Below are positions 46,359 through 56,629 of a DNA stretch of 64,000 bases, in pieces. This DNA is from Ovis canadensis (lineage: Eukaryota; Chordata; Mammalia; Artiodactyla; Bovidae). The first letter of the stretch is position 1. The number at the start of each line of letters is the position of its first letter. The notes beneath the pieces were generated by a model that saw only the letters and a program-made list of their open reading frames with translations, was not told the DNA's origin and searched no databases. The stretch lies in NCBI RefSeq assembly GCF_042477335.2, contig NC_091246.1:179611001-179675000 (forward strand). The letters run 5' to 3'. The translations under genes and the position numbers were made by a program.

Positions 46359-47459
46359 CTATTTCCCATGAAGTGATGGGACCAGATGCCATGACTTTTT
46401 TTTCTGAATGTTGAGCTTTAAGCCAACTTTTTCACTCTCCTCTTTCACTTTCATCAATAGGCTTTTTAGTTCCTCTTCACTTTCTGCCATACGAGTGGTG
46501 TCATCTGCATATATGAGCTGATTGATATTTCTCCCGGCAATCTTGATTCCAGCTTGTGCTTCTTCCAGCCCAGCATTTCTCATGATATAATCTGCATATA
46601 AGTTAAATAAGCAGGGTGACAATATACAGCCTTGACATACTCTTTTTCCTATTTGGAACCAGTCTGTTGTTCCATGTCTAGTTCTAACTGTTGCTTCCTG
46701 ACCTGCATATAGGTTTCTCAAGAGGCAGGTCAGGTGGTCTGGTATTCGCATCTCTCTCAGAATTTTCCACAGTTTATTGTGATCCACACAGTCAAAGGCT
46801 TTGGCATAGTCAATAAAGCAGAAGTAGATGTTTTTCTGGAACTCTCTTGCCTTTTCCATGATCCAGCAGATGTTGGCAATTTGATCTCTGGTTCCTCTGC
46901 CTTTTCTAAAACCAGCTTGAACATCTGGAAGTTCATGGTTCACGTACTGCTGAAGCCTGGCTTGGAGAATTTTGACCATTACTTTACTAGCATGTGAGAT
47001 GAGTGCAATTGTGTGGTAGTTTGAGCATTCTTTGGCATTGCCTTTCTTTGGGGTTGGAATGAAAACCGACTTTTTCCAGTCCTGTGGCCACTGCTGAGAT
47101 TTCCAAATTTGCTGGCATATTGAGTGTAGCACTTTCACAGCATCATCTTTCAGGATTTGAAATATATCAGCTGGAATTCCATCACCTCCACTAGCTTTGT
47201 TTGTAGTGATGCTTTCTAAGGCCCACTTGACTTCACATTCCAGGATGTCTGGCTCTAGGTGAGTGATCACACCATCGTGATTATCTGGGTCATGAAGATC
47301 TTTTTTGTACAGTTCTTCTGTGTATTCTTGCCACCTCTTCTTAATATCTTCTGCTTCTGTTAGGTCCCTATGATTTCTGTCCTTTATTGAGCCCATCTTT
47401 GCATGAAATGTTCCCTTGGTATCTCTAATTTTCTTGAAGAGATCTCTAGTCTTTCCCAT
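46359..47459 (-). pseudogene. BovB ORF2 remnant, 366-codon RT frame
   Basis: The longest open frame of the window. It starts in the linker before the RT and covers fingers and palm: ASGGDGIP at about residues 89-96, QAGFRKGRGTRDQI at 181-194, FIDYAKAFD at 215-223 and YADD at 317-320. Both aspartate-bearing catalytic motifs are intact, although GKRVCQGCILSPCLF differs at two sites from GKGVRQG in other copies. The frame is lost at 46385 by an extra T run, just before the C-terminal region, which also carries a deletion. The endonuclease is in separate frames upstream. Non-functional as a whole. Confidence 0.92.
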
Positions 47460-47741
47460 TCTGTTCTTTCCCTCTATTTCTTTGCATTGATCGCTTAGGA
47501 AGGCTTTCTTATCTCTCCTTGCTATTCTCTGGAACTCTGCATTTAGATGCTTATATCTTTCCTTTTCTCCCTTGCTTTTTGCTTCCCTTCTTTTCAGAGC
47601 TATTTATAAGGCCTCCTCAGACAGCCATTGTGCCTTTTTGCATTTCTTTTTCTCGGGGATGGTCTTGATTCCTGTCTTCTGTACAATGTCACGAACGCCC
47701 ATCCATAGTTCATCAGGTACTCTGTCTATCAGGTCTAGTCC

Positions 47742-48842
47742 CTAAAATCTATTTCTCACTTCCACTATATAATCATAAGGGATTTGCTTTAGGTCATACC
47801 TGAATCGTCTAATGGTTTCCCCTACTTTCTTCAATTTAAGTCTGAATTTGGCAATAAGGAGCTCATGATCTGAGCCACAGTCAGCTCCCAGTTTTGTTTT
47901 TGTTGACTGTATAGTGCTTCTCCATCTTTGGCTGCAAAGAATATAATCAATCTGATTTTGGTGTTGACCATCTGATGATGTCCATGTGTAGAATCTTCTC
48001 TTGTGTTGTTGGAAGAGGGTGTTTGCTATGACCAATGGTTCTCTTGGCAAAACTCTATTAGTCTTTGCCCTGCTTTATTCTGTATTCCAAGGCCAAATTT
48101 GCCTGTTACTCCAGTTGTTTCTTGACTTCCTACTTTTGCATTCCAGTCCCCTATAATGAAAAGGACATCCTTTTTTGGGTGTTAGTTCTAAAAGGTCTTG
48201 TAGGTCTTCATAGAACTGTTCAACTTCAGCTTCTTCAGCATTACTGTTCGGGGAATAGACTTGGATTACCGTGATATTGAATGGTTTGCCTTGGAAACGA
48301 ACAGAGATTATTCTGTCATTTTTGAGACTGCATCCAAGTACTGCATTTCTGATTCTTTTTTTGACCATGATGGCTATTCCATTTCTTCTAAGGGATTCCT
48401 GCCCACACTAGTAGATATAATGGGCATCAGAGTTAAATTCACCTATTCCAGTCCATTTTAGTTTGCTGATTCCTAGAATGTTGACGTTCACTCTTACCAT
48501 CTCCTGTTTGACCACTTCCAATTTGCCTTGATTCATGGACCTAACATTCCAGGTTCCTATGCAATATTGCTCTTTACAGCATTGGACCTTGCTTCTATCA
48601 CCAGTCACATCCACAACTGGGTATTGTTTTTGCTTTGGCTCTATCCCTTCATTCTTTCTGGAGTTATTTCTCCACTGATCTCCAGTAGCATATTGGGCAC
48701 CTACTGACCTGGGGAGTTCCTCTTTCAGTATCCTATCATTTTGCCTTTTCATACCATTCATGGGGTTCTCAAGGCAAGAATATTGAAGTGGTTTTCCATT
48801 CCCTTCTCCTGTGGACCACATTCTGTCAGATCTCTCCACCAT
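47742..48842 (-). pseudogene. BovB ORF2 remnant: endonuclease domain
   Basis: Frames 48842-48408 (144 codons: GTWNVRSMN, then SKLKWTG where copy 7 has RELKWTG), 48368-48075 (97 codons) and 48050-47742 (102 codons: DYILCSQRWR, GSDHELLIAKFR) cover the APE-like endonuclease. The ELKW glutamate reads as lysine here (SKLKW), so the active site is probably lost even apart from the frameshifts. Confidence 0.85.
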
Positions 48843-49221
48843 GACCCATCCATCTTAGGTGGCCCACACTCATGGCTTAGTTTCATTGAGTTAGACAAGG
48901 CTGTGGTTGTGTGATCAGATTGACTAGTTTTCTGTGATTATGATTTCAGTGTGTCTGCCCTCTGATGCCCTCTCACAACACCTACCTTCTGTCTTGGCTT
49001 TCTCTTACCTTGGACATGGTGTGTCTCTTCATGGCTGCTCCAGCAAATCACAACCGCTGTTTCTTAACTTGGTCAAGGGGTATCTCTTCATGGCCGCCCC
49101 TCCTGACCTTGAATGTGGAGTAGCTCCTCTTGGCCCTCCTGTGCCAGATGACCATTTTATCTACTACTGTGGGCAGGAATCCCTTAGAAGAAATGGAGTA
49201 GCCATCATAGAAAATACTCAC

Positions 49222-49475
49222 AAATTAGAAATTTAATAAAGTTTCCATAACTGGAATGTATAAAAGATTCCTAAATCAAACAGCAAAAATAACATTTAAA
49301 AAATAGAAAACAATTTGAACAGACATTTCTCCAAAGATATGCACATGGTCAACAGGCACATGAAAAGATTCTAATCTCACTAATTGTTCAGAAAATACAA
49401 ATCAAAACCACAGTCACAACCATTAGAATGACTATTTAAGAAACCCAGAAAATAACAAGTGTTGGTGAGAATATA
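49222..49475 (+). mobile_element. Ancient L1 late-ORF2 fragment
   Basis: acagacatttctccaaagat, caggcacatgaaaagattct, aatcaaaaccacagtcacaa and aataacaagtgttggtgaga follow L1 ORF2. A T-rich ending near 49595 may be its 3' UTR. It directly follows the BovB inverted tail. Confidence 0.82.
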
Positions 49476-49512
49476 TATATACACACACACATATATATAT
49501 AACACATACATA
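49471..49512. repeat. (TA)n/(CA)n microsatellite
   Basis: Alternating tatatata, cacacaca and tatatata blocks, about 40 bp, imperfect. Confidence 0.85.
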
Positions 49513-49871
49513 TTTAGTGAGTATAGTAAAAAAGAAACACTAGATTTTACTCTTTAAAAAGATAAAGTTTTGTGAAGCAAATTTTCTCTCAATTAAAAAA
49601 AAAGGAAAAGAAAATGTGATTACAATAATTTCTCTGATCATATTTCATCCATTCTGCAAACAGCATCAAAACTAGGGGCTGGATTCTTGTGCTAGGCACT
49701 AAGCATAAGTTGCCAAGTACAACTAATACAGTCCTTTCCCACAGGGATCTTACTATCTATCTGTTCTGTCTATCCATCTACCTACGCCCCAAGATCAGCC
49801 CAGCCTACTATTATGAACAAGTTAACTCCACACTGCCATTTCCAGGTTTTTACTGGCCCAAGACATACTGG

Positions 49872-50077
49872 AGTCTTCGCTGGTGGTTCAGTGGTAAAGA
49901 ATCTGCCTGCAATGCGGAAGGCATGGGTTCAATCCCTGGGTCAGGAAGACCCCCAGCACAAGGAAATGGCAACCCAACTCCAGTATATTCTTGCCTGGGA
50001 AAGCCCATGGGCAGAGGAACCCGGTGGGCTATGGGGTCACAAAGAGTACAACACGACTTAGCAACTAAATAATAACA
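49872..50077 (+). mobile_element. Bov-tA SINE
   Basis: Head tcttcgctggtggttcagtg with gggttcaatccctgggt, then Bov-A (ggaaatggcaacccaactcc, ttgcctgggaaagcccatgg). It has lost part of the Bov-A middle (after gtgggctatgg). Flanks agacatactggag and agatgtactagag match at 10 of 13. Confidence 0.9.
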
Positions 50078-50160
50078 AGATGTACTAGAGGTTGCTGATG
50101 AACCTTAAACATCTCAAGTCATTTTGTGTGTGTGTGTTTATGTATTTATACATATATATT

Positions 50161-50623
50161 GCATTAGTTTTCTAGGACTGTCATAACAAAGTAGTGCAAA
50201 CTGAGTAGTAAACAGAAACTTGTCTCATAGTTCTAAAGCCTAGAAGTTCAAGATCAAGGTGTTAGCAGGACCATGCTCCCTTTCAGAGTGCTAAGAAAGA
50301 ACTGAACTCAGGCCTCTCTCCTAGTTTTTTTTGTTTTTTGTTTGTTTGTTTTTTTTTTTTTTTTTTAGTTACTAGCTTTGTGGCAACATAACTTCAATCT
50401 ATACATCAAGGTTTCCCTTTGTGCATGGCTGTGTCCAACTGTCCCCTTTTAAAGACACCGGTCATATTGAATTAGAGGGTCTACGTTACTCTAGTGTAAT
50501 CTTATTTCAACTAAATAATAGCATCTGCAACAACTCTTTGTGCAAATAAGGTCACATTCTGAGGGAACTGGGAGTTAGTACTTTGATATATGAACTTTGG
50601 AGGGACATAATTCAACCTGTTAA
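50161..50623 (-). mobile_element. MLT1-type MaLR LTR, reversed
   Basis: Complement of a MaLR LTR: gttttctaggactgtcataa, gttctaaagcctagaagttc, cctctctcctag, aaggtcacattctgagggaa, ggagggacataattcaacct. A T-rich block with tttgtttgttt (about 50326-50368) interrupts it. Confidence 0.88.
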
Positions 50624-50631
50624 GAAACAGG

Positions 50632-50755
50632 TTGTACATGTGTGTACATGTGTGTGCATGTGTGTACATGTGTGTGCATGTATGTGCGTGTGTGCGTGTG
50701 TGTACATGTGTGTGCGTGTGTGTACATGTGTGTACATGTGTGTGCATGCGTGCAC
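50632..50755. repeat. TG/CA-rich microsatellite
   Basis: About 125 bp of tgtgtaca/tgtgtgca-type octamers, nearly perfect purine-pyrimidine alternation. All open frames through it (70-78 codons, both strands) come from the repeat composition. Confidence 0.95.
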
Positions 50756-51427
50756 ATTGGCTTCAGTAGCATCTCCAAGCAATGGAAAAGGCAACTGACT
50801 TTAGTCCCTATGCTCTAGAGAATTCTACCAAGGCTCAGAGGAGTTAAGGGATTAGGGGAATCCAGGTCTCTAGCCTCTCGGTCGAGGACATTTTCTACTC
50901 CTTGGAATAGCGTGTGTCTTCTGATGCCATCACTTCTGCTGTTGCAACCACTGCCAAACAGTCAGATTCCTAAGGGTTCTGATTTGGCCAACGTGGGTGT
51001 CAAGCTGGTGGGCAGTCTCTAAAGCATTTCTCAGACTGTGCTGGGCAGCATCCTTGCAGAAGAGTGGGCACTGGAATAAAAGCTTATTCTACAACATGGC
51101 ATTCCTCTAAGGCTGCTTAATACGCCTGTTTCTTAAGCAGCTAAGAGTTGTTGGCAGCTCTGTGTTCAGAAAACCAGCAAGTCAAATCCATAGGGACCAG
51201 AGTGAAGCACATTTCCAACCAAAGGGGCAAGCTGTCTGTCAACTCAATCCCATCTAAAGCTTGCTAGTTATCACATATTGCTGTGTCTTCAAAATCATCA
51301 CCAGCCTAATATCTAATTTACTGAAACAGCATCTCATATTTGATATAATCAAATATGGGGTGTAGTAAAACACCAAAAAAAATTTCTCTAATCTATTCCC
51401 AAGCCAAAATCCTCCTCTTTAAAACAG
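50756..51427. other. Unassigned sequence
   Basis: No recognised repeat or gene. Confidence 0.45.
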
Positions 51428-52135
51428 TGCCTGTCCACTGATGGAGGAATGGATAAAGAGGGTGTGGTACATGCCCATGGTGGAATATTACTCAGCCGTG
51501 AAAGAGAAAGAAATAAAGCTATTTGCAGTGGCATGGGGGGGACCCTATGGCCCTAGAGATTGTCATACTGAGTGAAGTAACTCAGATAGAGAAGGACAAA
51601 TATCAAATGATATCACTTATCAGTTCAGTTCAGTTCAGTCGCTCAGTCGTGTCCGACTCTTTGCGACTCCATGAATCGCAGCACGCCAGGCCTCCCTGTC
51701 CATCACCAACTCCCGGAGTTCACTCAGACTCACGCCCGTCAAGTCAGCAATGCCATCCAGCCATCTCATCCTCTGTCGTCCCCTTCTCCTCCTGCCCCCA
51801 ATCCCTCCCAGCATCAGAGTCTTTTCCAATGAGTCAACTCTTCGCATGAGGTGGCCAAAGTACTGGAGTTTCAGCTTTAGCATCATTCCTTCCAAAGAAC
51901 ACCCAGGACTGATCTCCTTTAGAATGAACTGGTTGGATCTCCTTGCAGTCCAAGGGACTCTCAAGAGTCTTCTCCAATACCACAGTTCAACAACAGCCTT
52001 GTTCTTCTGTTATACATGTTGTTCTTCAATTATACATATACATATGTTCATGTATAATTGATTCATTTTGCTGTATAGCAGAAACTAAGACAACATGTAA
52101 TCAACTATACTCCAACAAGAATTAATTTTAAAAAA
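51428..52135 (+). mobile_element. L1 3' fragment split by BovB
   Basis: Left part: cactgatggaggaatggata, tggaatattactcagccgtg and tactgagtgaagtaactcag end at gatatcacttat. Right part: attgattcattttgctgtat and aactatactccaacaag are the L1 terminus. The 3' UTR between them is mostly missing, and 51990-52045 is not clearly L1. Confidence 0.82.
51625..51990 (-). mobile_element. BovB 3' end (copy 11) inside L1
   Basis: The complement of the terminus begins at cagttcagttcagttcagtc and ends at taccacagttcaa. The 109-codon minus frame is the ORF2 C-terminus with the basic [10 protein letters not shown] stretch. It is very similar to copies 7 and 9, so relatively young. Confidence 0.94.
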
Positions 52136-52395
52136 TGCCTGAATAGAAGAACAAGGCTGTTGTTTTAAAAGACTTAAGGTAGGAGGGGGTTAATTGGCTT
52201 GGCAAAAAATCAAATTAACATCCACACCTAAGAGTTGCCTCCCAGAGATGTATCATAAAAATGTGAGCATACCAGACAAATCACATGAAAGTAGAAAACT
52301 AAAAAGAGGATTTCTTTGAAAGTGACCCACTAGAGGCTATGGTCAAGACACCCTGGAAAGGGAGGCCAGGAGGGCTGCTGAAGCTTGGCATAGCC
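52136..52395. other. Unassigned sequence
   Basis: Nothing recognised between two BovB copies. Confidence 0.4.
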
Positions 52396-52838
52396 GTGGT
52401 TGTTTAGTCGCTTAGTCATGTTTGACTTTGCGAACCCCTGGAGTGCAGCATGCTGTGCTTTCCTATTATTCACCATCTCCTGGAGTTTGCTCAAAGTCAT
52501 GTGCATTGAGTCAGTGATACCACCCAACCATCTCATCCTCTGTTGTCCTCTTCTCCTCCTGCCTTCAATCTTTCCTAGCATCAGGGTCTTATTCAATGAG
52601 TCACCTCTTTGCATCAAGTGGCCAAAGTCTTGGAGTCTCAGCATTAGTCCTTCCAGTGAAGTTGATTTCCTTTAGGATTGACTGGTTTGATTTCCTTGCT
52701 GTCCAAGGGACTCTCAAGAGTCTTCTCCAACACCACAGTTCAAAAGCATCAATTCTTTGGCGCTCAGCCTTCTTTATGATCCAATTCTCACATCCATACA
52801 TGGCTACTGGAAAAATCATAGCTTTGACTATATGGATT
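52396..52838 (-). mobile_element. BovB 3' portion, diverged (copy 12)
   Basis: Starts tggttgtttagtcgcttagt and ends at ctttgactatatgga. It has many substitutions and a ~15-bp deletion near 52660 relative to copies 7 and 11, so it is an older insertion. Minus frames at 52644-52330 and 52819-52601 are overlapping ORF2 pieces in different frames. Confidence 0.9.
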
Positions 52839-53569
52839 TTGACATAGATGTGGAACCTCTGCTAAGTCACTTCCCTTCTCCCTTGCTTTCCCCAAGTGTA
52901 AAATGAAAGCATTACACTGAGAGATTGCCAACATCCCTTCTGATTTTAAAATTTTATCTGGAAGGAAACCCAGGTAAATAAATTAGCCATATGCTCTCTA
53001 AATGAACAACAGATTCCAAAGAGGTGTGCAGCTCCTAAGCTGCTGAAAGCCACCAATCCCAGTAAATACTCCCTCCCACAGAGCCACTCCAGGCACCGTG
53101 GAGAGAGAAGAAGTCCGAGGCACCAAACAGCACTGACCTTGCTTCTGCTGAGAACACATAAGTCAGTGGCCCTGAAGCACCTGGCTAGCTCAGATAAGCA
53201 TTTGGAACTTGGAGAAAATATAGGCAATGGGAGTCTGAGGTCTCTCTGAAATAAGATGGGAACCTAGTAGGAGGAAGCGTCACTGCACACCAGGTGGGTC
53301 AAAGGTCAATACTCACTGGCAAAAAGCTGTACAAGATCCTCACCACTAGTGACTAGTCAAAGGACTGAAAGCCCAAAAAGACAGGGATTTCAACCAGTGA
53401 TAGACACCTATTTCAGATGTTGTAGACTGGCCACCAATGAGCCAGATTTGGGCAGGAGACTAGTTTTACTCATCCTGTACAGTATATTTCAAAAAATTAG
53501 TTTCTAATCTTAAAATGTAGAAACTTTTTAAACATGAAATACAGATTTCCAGTTTCTCTTGAATATTAT
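52839..53569. other. Unassigned sequence
   Basis: No recognised repeat. A 93-codon minus frame (53227-52946) resembles no family known to me. Confidence 0.45.
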
Positions 53570-53582
53570 ATATTTGGTGACA

Positions 53583-53829
53583 GGTGAGTGCTCATTCAAT
53601 CACGTCCGGTGCTTTGCAACCCTACGGACTGTTGCCCATCAGGCTTTTCTGTCCATGGGATTATCTTGGCAAGAATACTGAAGTGGGTTGCCATTTCCTC
53701 CTCCAGGGGATCTTACTAACCCAGGGATCAAACCCAAGTCTTTTACTCAACCTAGGGATCAAACCTGAGTCTCTTACATCTCCTGCATTGGCAGGCATAT
53801 TCTTTACCACTGAGCCATCTGGGAAGCCC
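53583..53829 (-). mobile_element. Bov-tA SINE with 13-bp TSD and internal duplication
   Basis: Complement orientation, ending in the reversed head (ttctttaccactgagccatc, tgggaagccc). Perfect TSD atatttggtgaca at 53570-53582 and 53830-53842. The region complementary to the B box occurs twice with a 31-bp period (aacccagggatcaaaccc at 53718, aacctagggatcaaacct at 53749). Confidence 0.95.
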
Positions 53830-54124
53830 ATATTTGGTGACACTGAACCTTTATTCCCACCTGACTGCCATAATCTGGGACTGAAGACCACTTGCCCATG
53901 ACAGATGGGACATGGCTTCCCAATGCATCACAAGCCAGTCATCAGCTTTGCTCATTTACAGGTGTTCTCTGGGCTCACTCAGGAATAAAGTGAATGAGAT
54001 CATCCAATGCTGTCTGCAAAGGCAGAGGCATGGGGTTTGCCTCACCAAGCCTTTCAGTCTTCTGAATGATAACCATGGACCAAAGGCAGCACCATCTAAA
54101 TCATAAATTTAATAGGCAAAAAAG

Positions 54125-54745
54125 ATACTGAGAATAAATCGATGAGAACCAAGAAAGGAATGATTTCATAAAAAGTGGCACATCTATACTATGAAATATT
54201 ATCTAGCTATTGAAAAGAATCCAGATCAGTGGCTCTCAACCAAGGACAATTTTTGTTCTTCAGGGACATCTGGGGGTGTGGGTGGGGGTGTAGATAGAGC
54301 TTAGGCACTGCTGGATCTGGTAGGTAGTGGATAGTAATGCTGTTAAACATCCTACAACACACAGGACAGCCCCTCCAAAACAAAAAATGTCAGTAGTACT
54401 GAGGATCAAAAAACATCTAGATTCAATCTTATTTACACGATACTGAGAAAAGCAAGATGCAGTATATTTACCATTTTAATACAATGACAGAAAAAATTAT
54501 GCTCTCAAATTTAATAAATAGTATTATGATAGTATCTGCATGAAATCAGCTATTTATGCATCTATATGCTTAAAAAGTTTCGTGAAACACTAGATCACCA
54601 AATGTTAACAGGAGCCAACTCAGAATGATGGCATGCCAGCTGATTTCTACTTTCATCCCTTTATTTCTTGGCTTTGTGTGAACATTTTTTAAAGAATCTG
54701 TATTATTTACATGATCAGCAAAACACAGTAAAGATGTTTTTCATT
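54125..54745 (+). mobile_element. Ancient L1/HAL1-type 3' end, split by a hAT element
   Basis: ggcacatctatactatgaaa and tattatctagctattgaaaa before the break; tactgagaaaagcaagatgc, agatcaccaaatgttaacag and tctgtattatttacatgatc after it. These follow the late ORF2 and 3' UTR of old L1s. Confidence 0.72.
54227..54414 (+). mobile_element. MER20-like hAT MITE with 8-bp TSD
   Basis: Starts cagtggctctcaaccaagga and includes tgctgttaaacatcctacaa, cacacaggacagcccctcca and atgtcagtagtactgaggat. Flanks atccagat (54219-54226) and atctagat (54415-54422) match at 7 of 8, the hAT duplication length. Confidence 0.88.
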
Positions 54746-55671
54746 GAAAAAAATTTATACACATGATCTTTGATAATAGATTTATTGGTCACCCTATAAA
54801 ATCTTACCCCTTTTGCCATGAACAAAGACAATCATAAGTGATCAACATCTTTCTGGTCTCTCTTCCCTTGCCTGACATTGAAAGGGCTAGAAAAAGGTCA
54901 TGTGGTTCTTAGCAAGAGAAGCCCAGGCAGCTAATCTGTTAGCGTCAGCATTGGACAGCAAGAGTCAGTTGGCCATCAATGACTGACCAACTTACAGGAC
55001 CACATCTTCTCTCCCCTTTTCTGATCAAGTTTGTCCTGAGTGCAGAGTTCCCAGACAGAGAACAGAGCCAAAAGACATGGGCCCTACCCTTAACAAGCTT
55101 ACTCACTATTTAGGAGATGTTCACAGCACGGAGCTGAACTTGGTGTAGTTGTGGGTACCAGTTACAAATCCAAGTTCACCAAAACCAGCTCTGCCTGGCA
55201 TCAGGTCAGCCTACACTTTCATACCCTGCTAACCACTTTGCAGAGGTGTTTTCAGTGTCAGAGGCTCCAAAGGACTGGAGCTCAGTCAGGCTGTATCTGT
55301 ATCTGCCGAAGACAACAGTACAGGGCCAAACACTGTTCCTGGGGCACCTGTCAGCTGCCCTTGCTTGGGCATCACAGCATCATCACCAATGGGCTGAGTG
55401 GAAAGTGGTGTTGGCCTCTCTGTCCCATCTTGCGCCTCCTTGTACACCATGTCTGAAAACAGATTCAGTCTTCTCCCCAAAGGGGTGGGTTACTGTGTAG
55501 TTGTACATAAGTATCTGAATGCATGGTTCTGATTTATGTGAAAGCAGGTTATATGCACACACTTTTATCAATAAGTAATTATCACTATGCACATCAATAG
55601 ACAAGAGTTTCAGGACACATGAGATAAATCTTCAGGATCAACGTAAGCATGTGTATTTAACAATCAATATG
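54746..55671. other. Unassigned sequence
   Basis: No recognised repeat. Overlapping frames at 55151-55500 (up to 101 codons, both strands) have no visible domain. I do not call a gene. Confidence 0.45.
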
Positions 55672-55680
55672 TTATGCACA

Positions 55681-55998
55681 AGGGTTTCCCTGGTAGCTCA
55701 GTTGGTAAAGAATCCACCTACAATGTAGGAGAGCCCAGTTCGATTCCTGGGTCAGGAAGAATCCCTGGAGAAGGGATAGGCTACCCACTCCAGTATTCTT
55801 GGGCTTCCATTGTGGCTCAGCTAGTAAAGAATCCGTCTGCCGTGTGGGAGACCTGGGTTTGATCCCTGGGTTGGAATGATCCCCTGGAGAAGGGAAAGGC
55901 TACCCACTCCAGTATTCTGGCCTGGAGAATTCCATGGGACTCTTTAGTCTGTGGGGTTATAAAGAGTTGGACATGACTGAGCAACTTTCACTTTCACA
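55681..55998 (+). mobile_element. Bov-tA SINE with doubled tRNA-like head
   Basis: Two heads in tandem (gggtttccctggtagctcag at 55681; gggcttccattgtggctcag at about 55801), each followed by gagaaggga-type Bov-A start, then one full Bov-A end (ttggacatgactgagcaac). I recall such dimeric heads in Bov-tA. Seven-base flanks ttatgca (55672-55678, 55999-56005) are the candidate TSD. Confidence 0.88.
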
Positions 55999-56064
55999 TT
56001 ATGCATATTATTCAACAAGTTAAACTTCAATATTAGCTAAAGAATTCAGTCAACATACTTAGTG

Positions 56065-56300
56065 ATAAAAGTGAGCTTCTGTACTGTCCTATATATCAGG
56101 TATTTTGCTAGGTGCTTTCCAAGTATGTCTTCAAAACTCACAAAATCCCTGCAGAGAGAGTCCTATTAGCCTCATGTAACAGATGAGGAAGCTGAAGCTC
56201 AAAGCAAGTTAGATACATCACCCAAGTCTACTATCAAATGTCAGAGCCAAGATTCCTAGCCATATCTGTTTGAATCCAATATGGTTTCATTCTATGATGC
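56065..56300 (-). repeat. MIR SINE
   Basis: ttttgctaggtgctttccaa, gtaacagatgaggaagctga, ctcaaagcaagttagataca and gtcagagccaagattc follow reversed MIR over most of its length. Confidence 0.85.
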
Positions 56301-56414
56301 TTTCTCCCCATTTATTCCTCATAACCCAAGATATCTTGTATAAAGGGAAGCTCATGATGTCTATCAGAAGAGCTACAATCAAAACCTAATGTCCTGGAGT
56401 TTACGCTTATACCA

Positions 56415-56620
56415 GGGCTTCCCAGGTGGCTCAGTGGTAAAGAACCCACCTACCAATGCAGGAGATGCAGTTTTGATCCCTGGGTCAGGAAGATCCCCTG
56501 GAGGAGGAAATGGCTACCCACTCCAGCATTCTAGACTGGAAAATCCCACAGAGGAGCCTGACAGGCTACAGTTCACGGGGTCACAAACAGTCAGACACGA
56601 CTGAGCACACACAGCACACA
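56415..56620 (+). mobile_element. Bov-tA SINE with 9-bp TSD
   Basis: Head gggcttcccaggtggctcag, then Bov-A (cccctggaggaggaaatggc, gtcagacacgactgagca) and a cacacagcacaca tail. TSD cttatacca at 56406-56414 and 56621-56629. Confidence 0.95.
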
Positions 56621-56629
56621 CTTATACCA

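Larger units (their letters stand above)
45774..49213 (-). mobile_element. Long BovB LINE (copy 10) with inverted tail
   Basis: Minus-strand BovB running from the terminus (cagttcagtccagtcgctca) through RT, linker, endonuclease and into the 5' UTR (tttcagtgtgtctgccctct at about 48947, cttaccttggacatgg) as far as about 49143. Unlike copy 7, its 5' UTR keeps the same orientation as its ORF. The final 70 bp (49144-49213) are endonuclease sequence in plus orientation. There is a ~48-bp internal deletion near 46285. No matching TSD found. Confidence 0.93.

Noticed and set aside
32460..49213. Segmental duplication linking the 32-36 kb and 45-49 kb blocks
   Set aside because: Similarity stops at the BovB ends, and the flanks are unrelated, so these are independent insertions.
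50511..50798. Cys/Val- or His/Thr-rich repeat proteins on both strands
   Set aside because: They are translations of the TG/CA microsatellite.
55151..55500. Overlapping frames of up to 101 codons as a processed pseudogene
   Set aside because: No recognised protein family, poly-A tail or flanking duplication.
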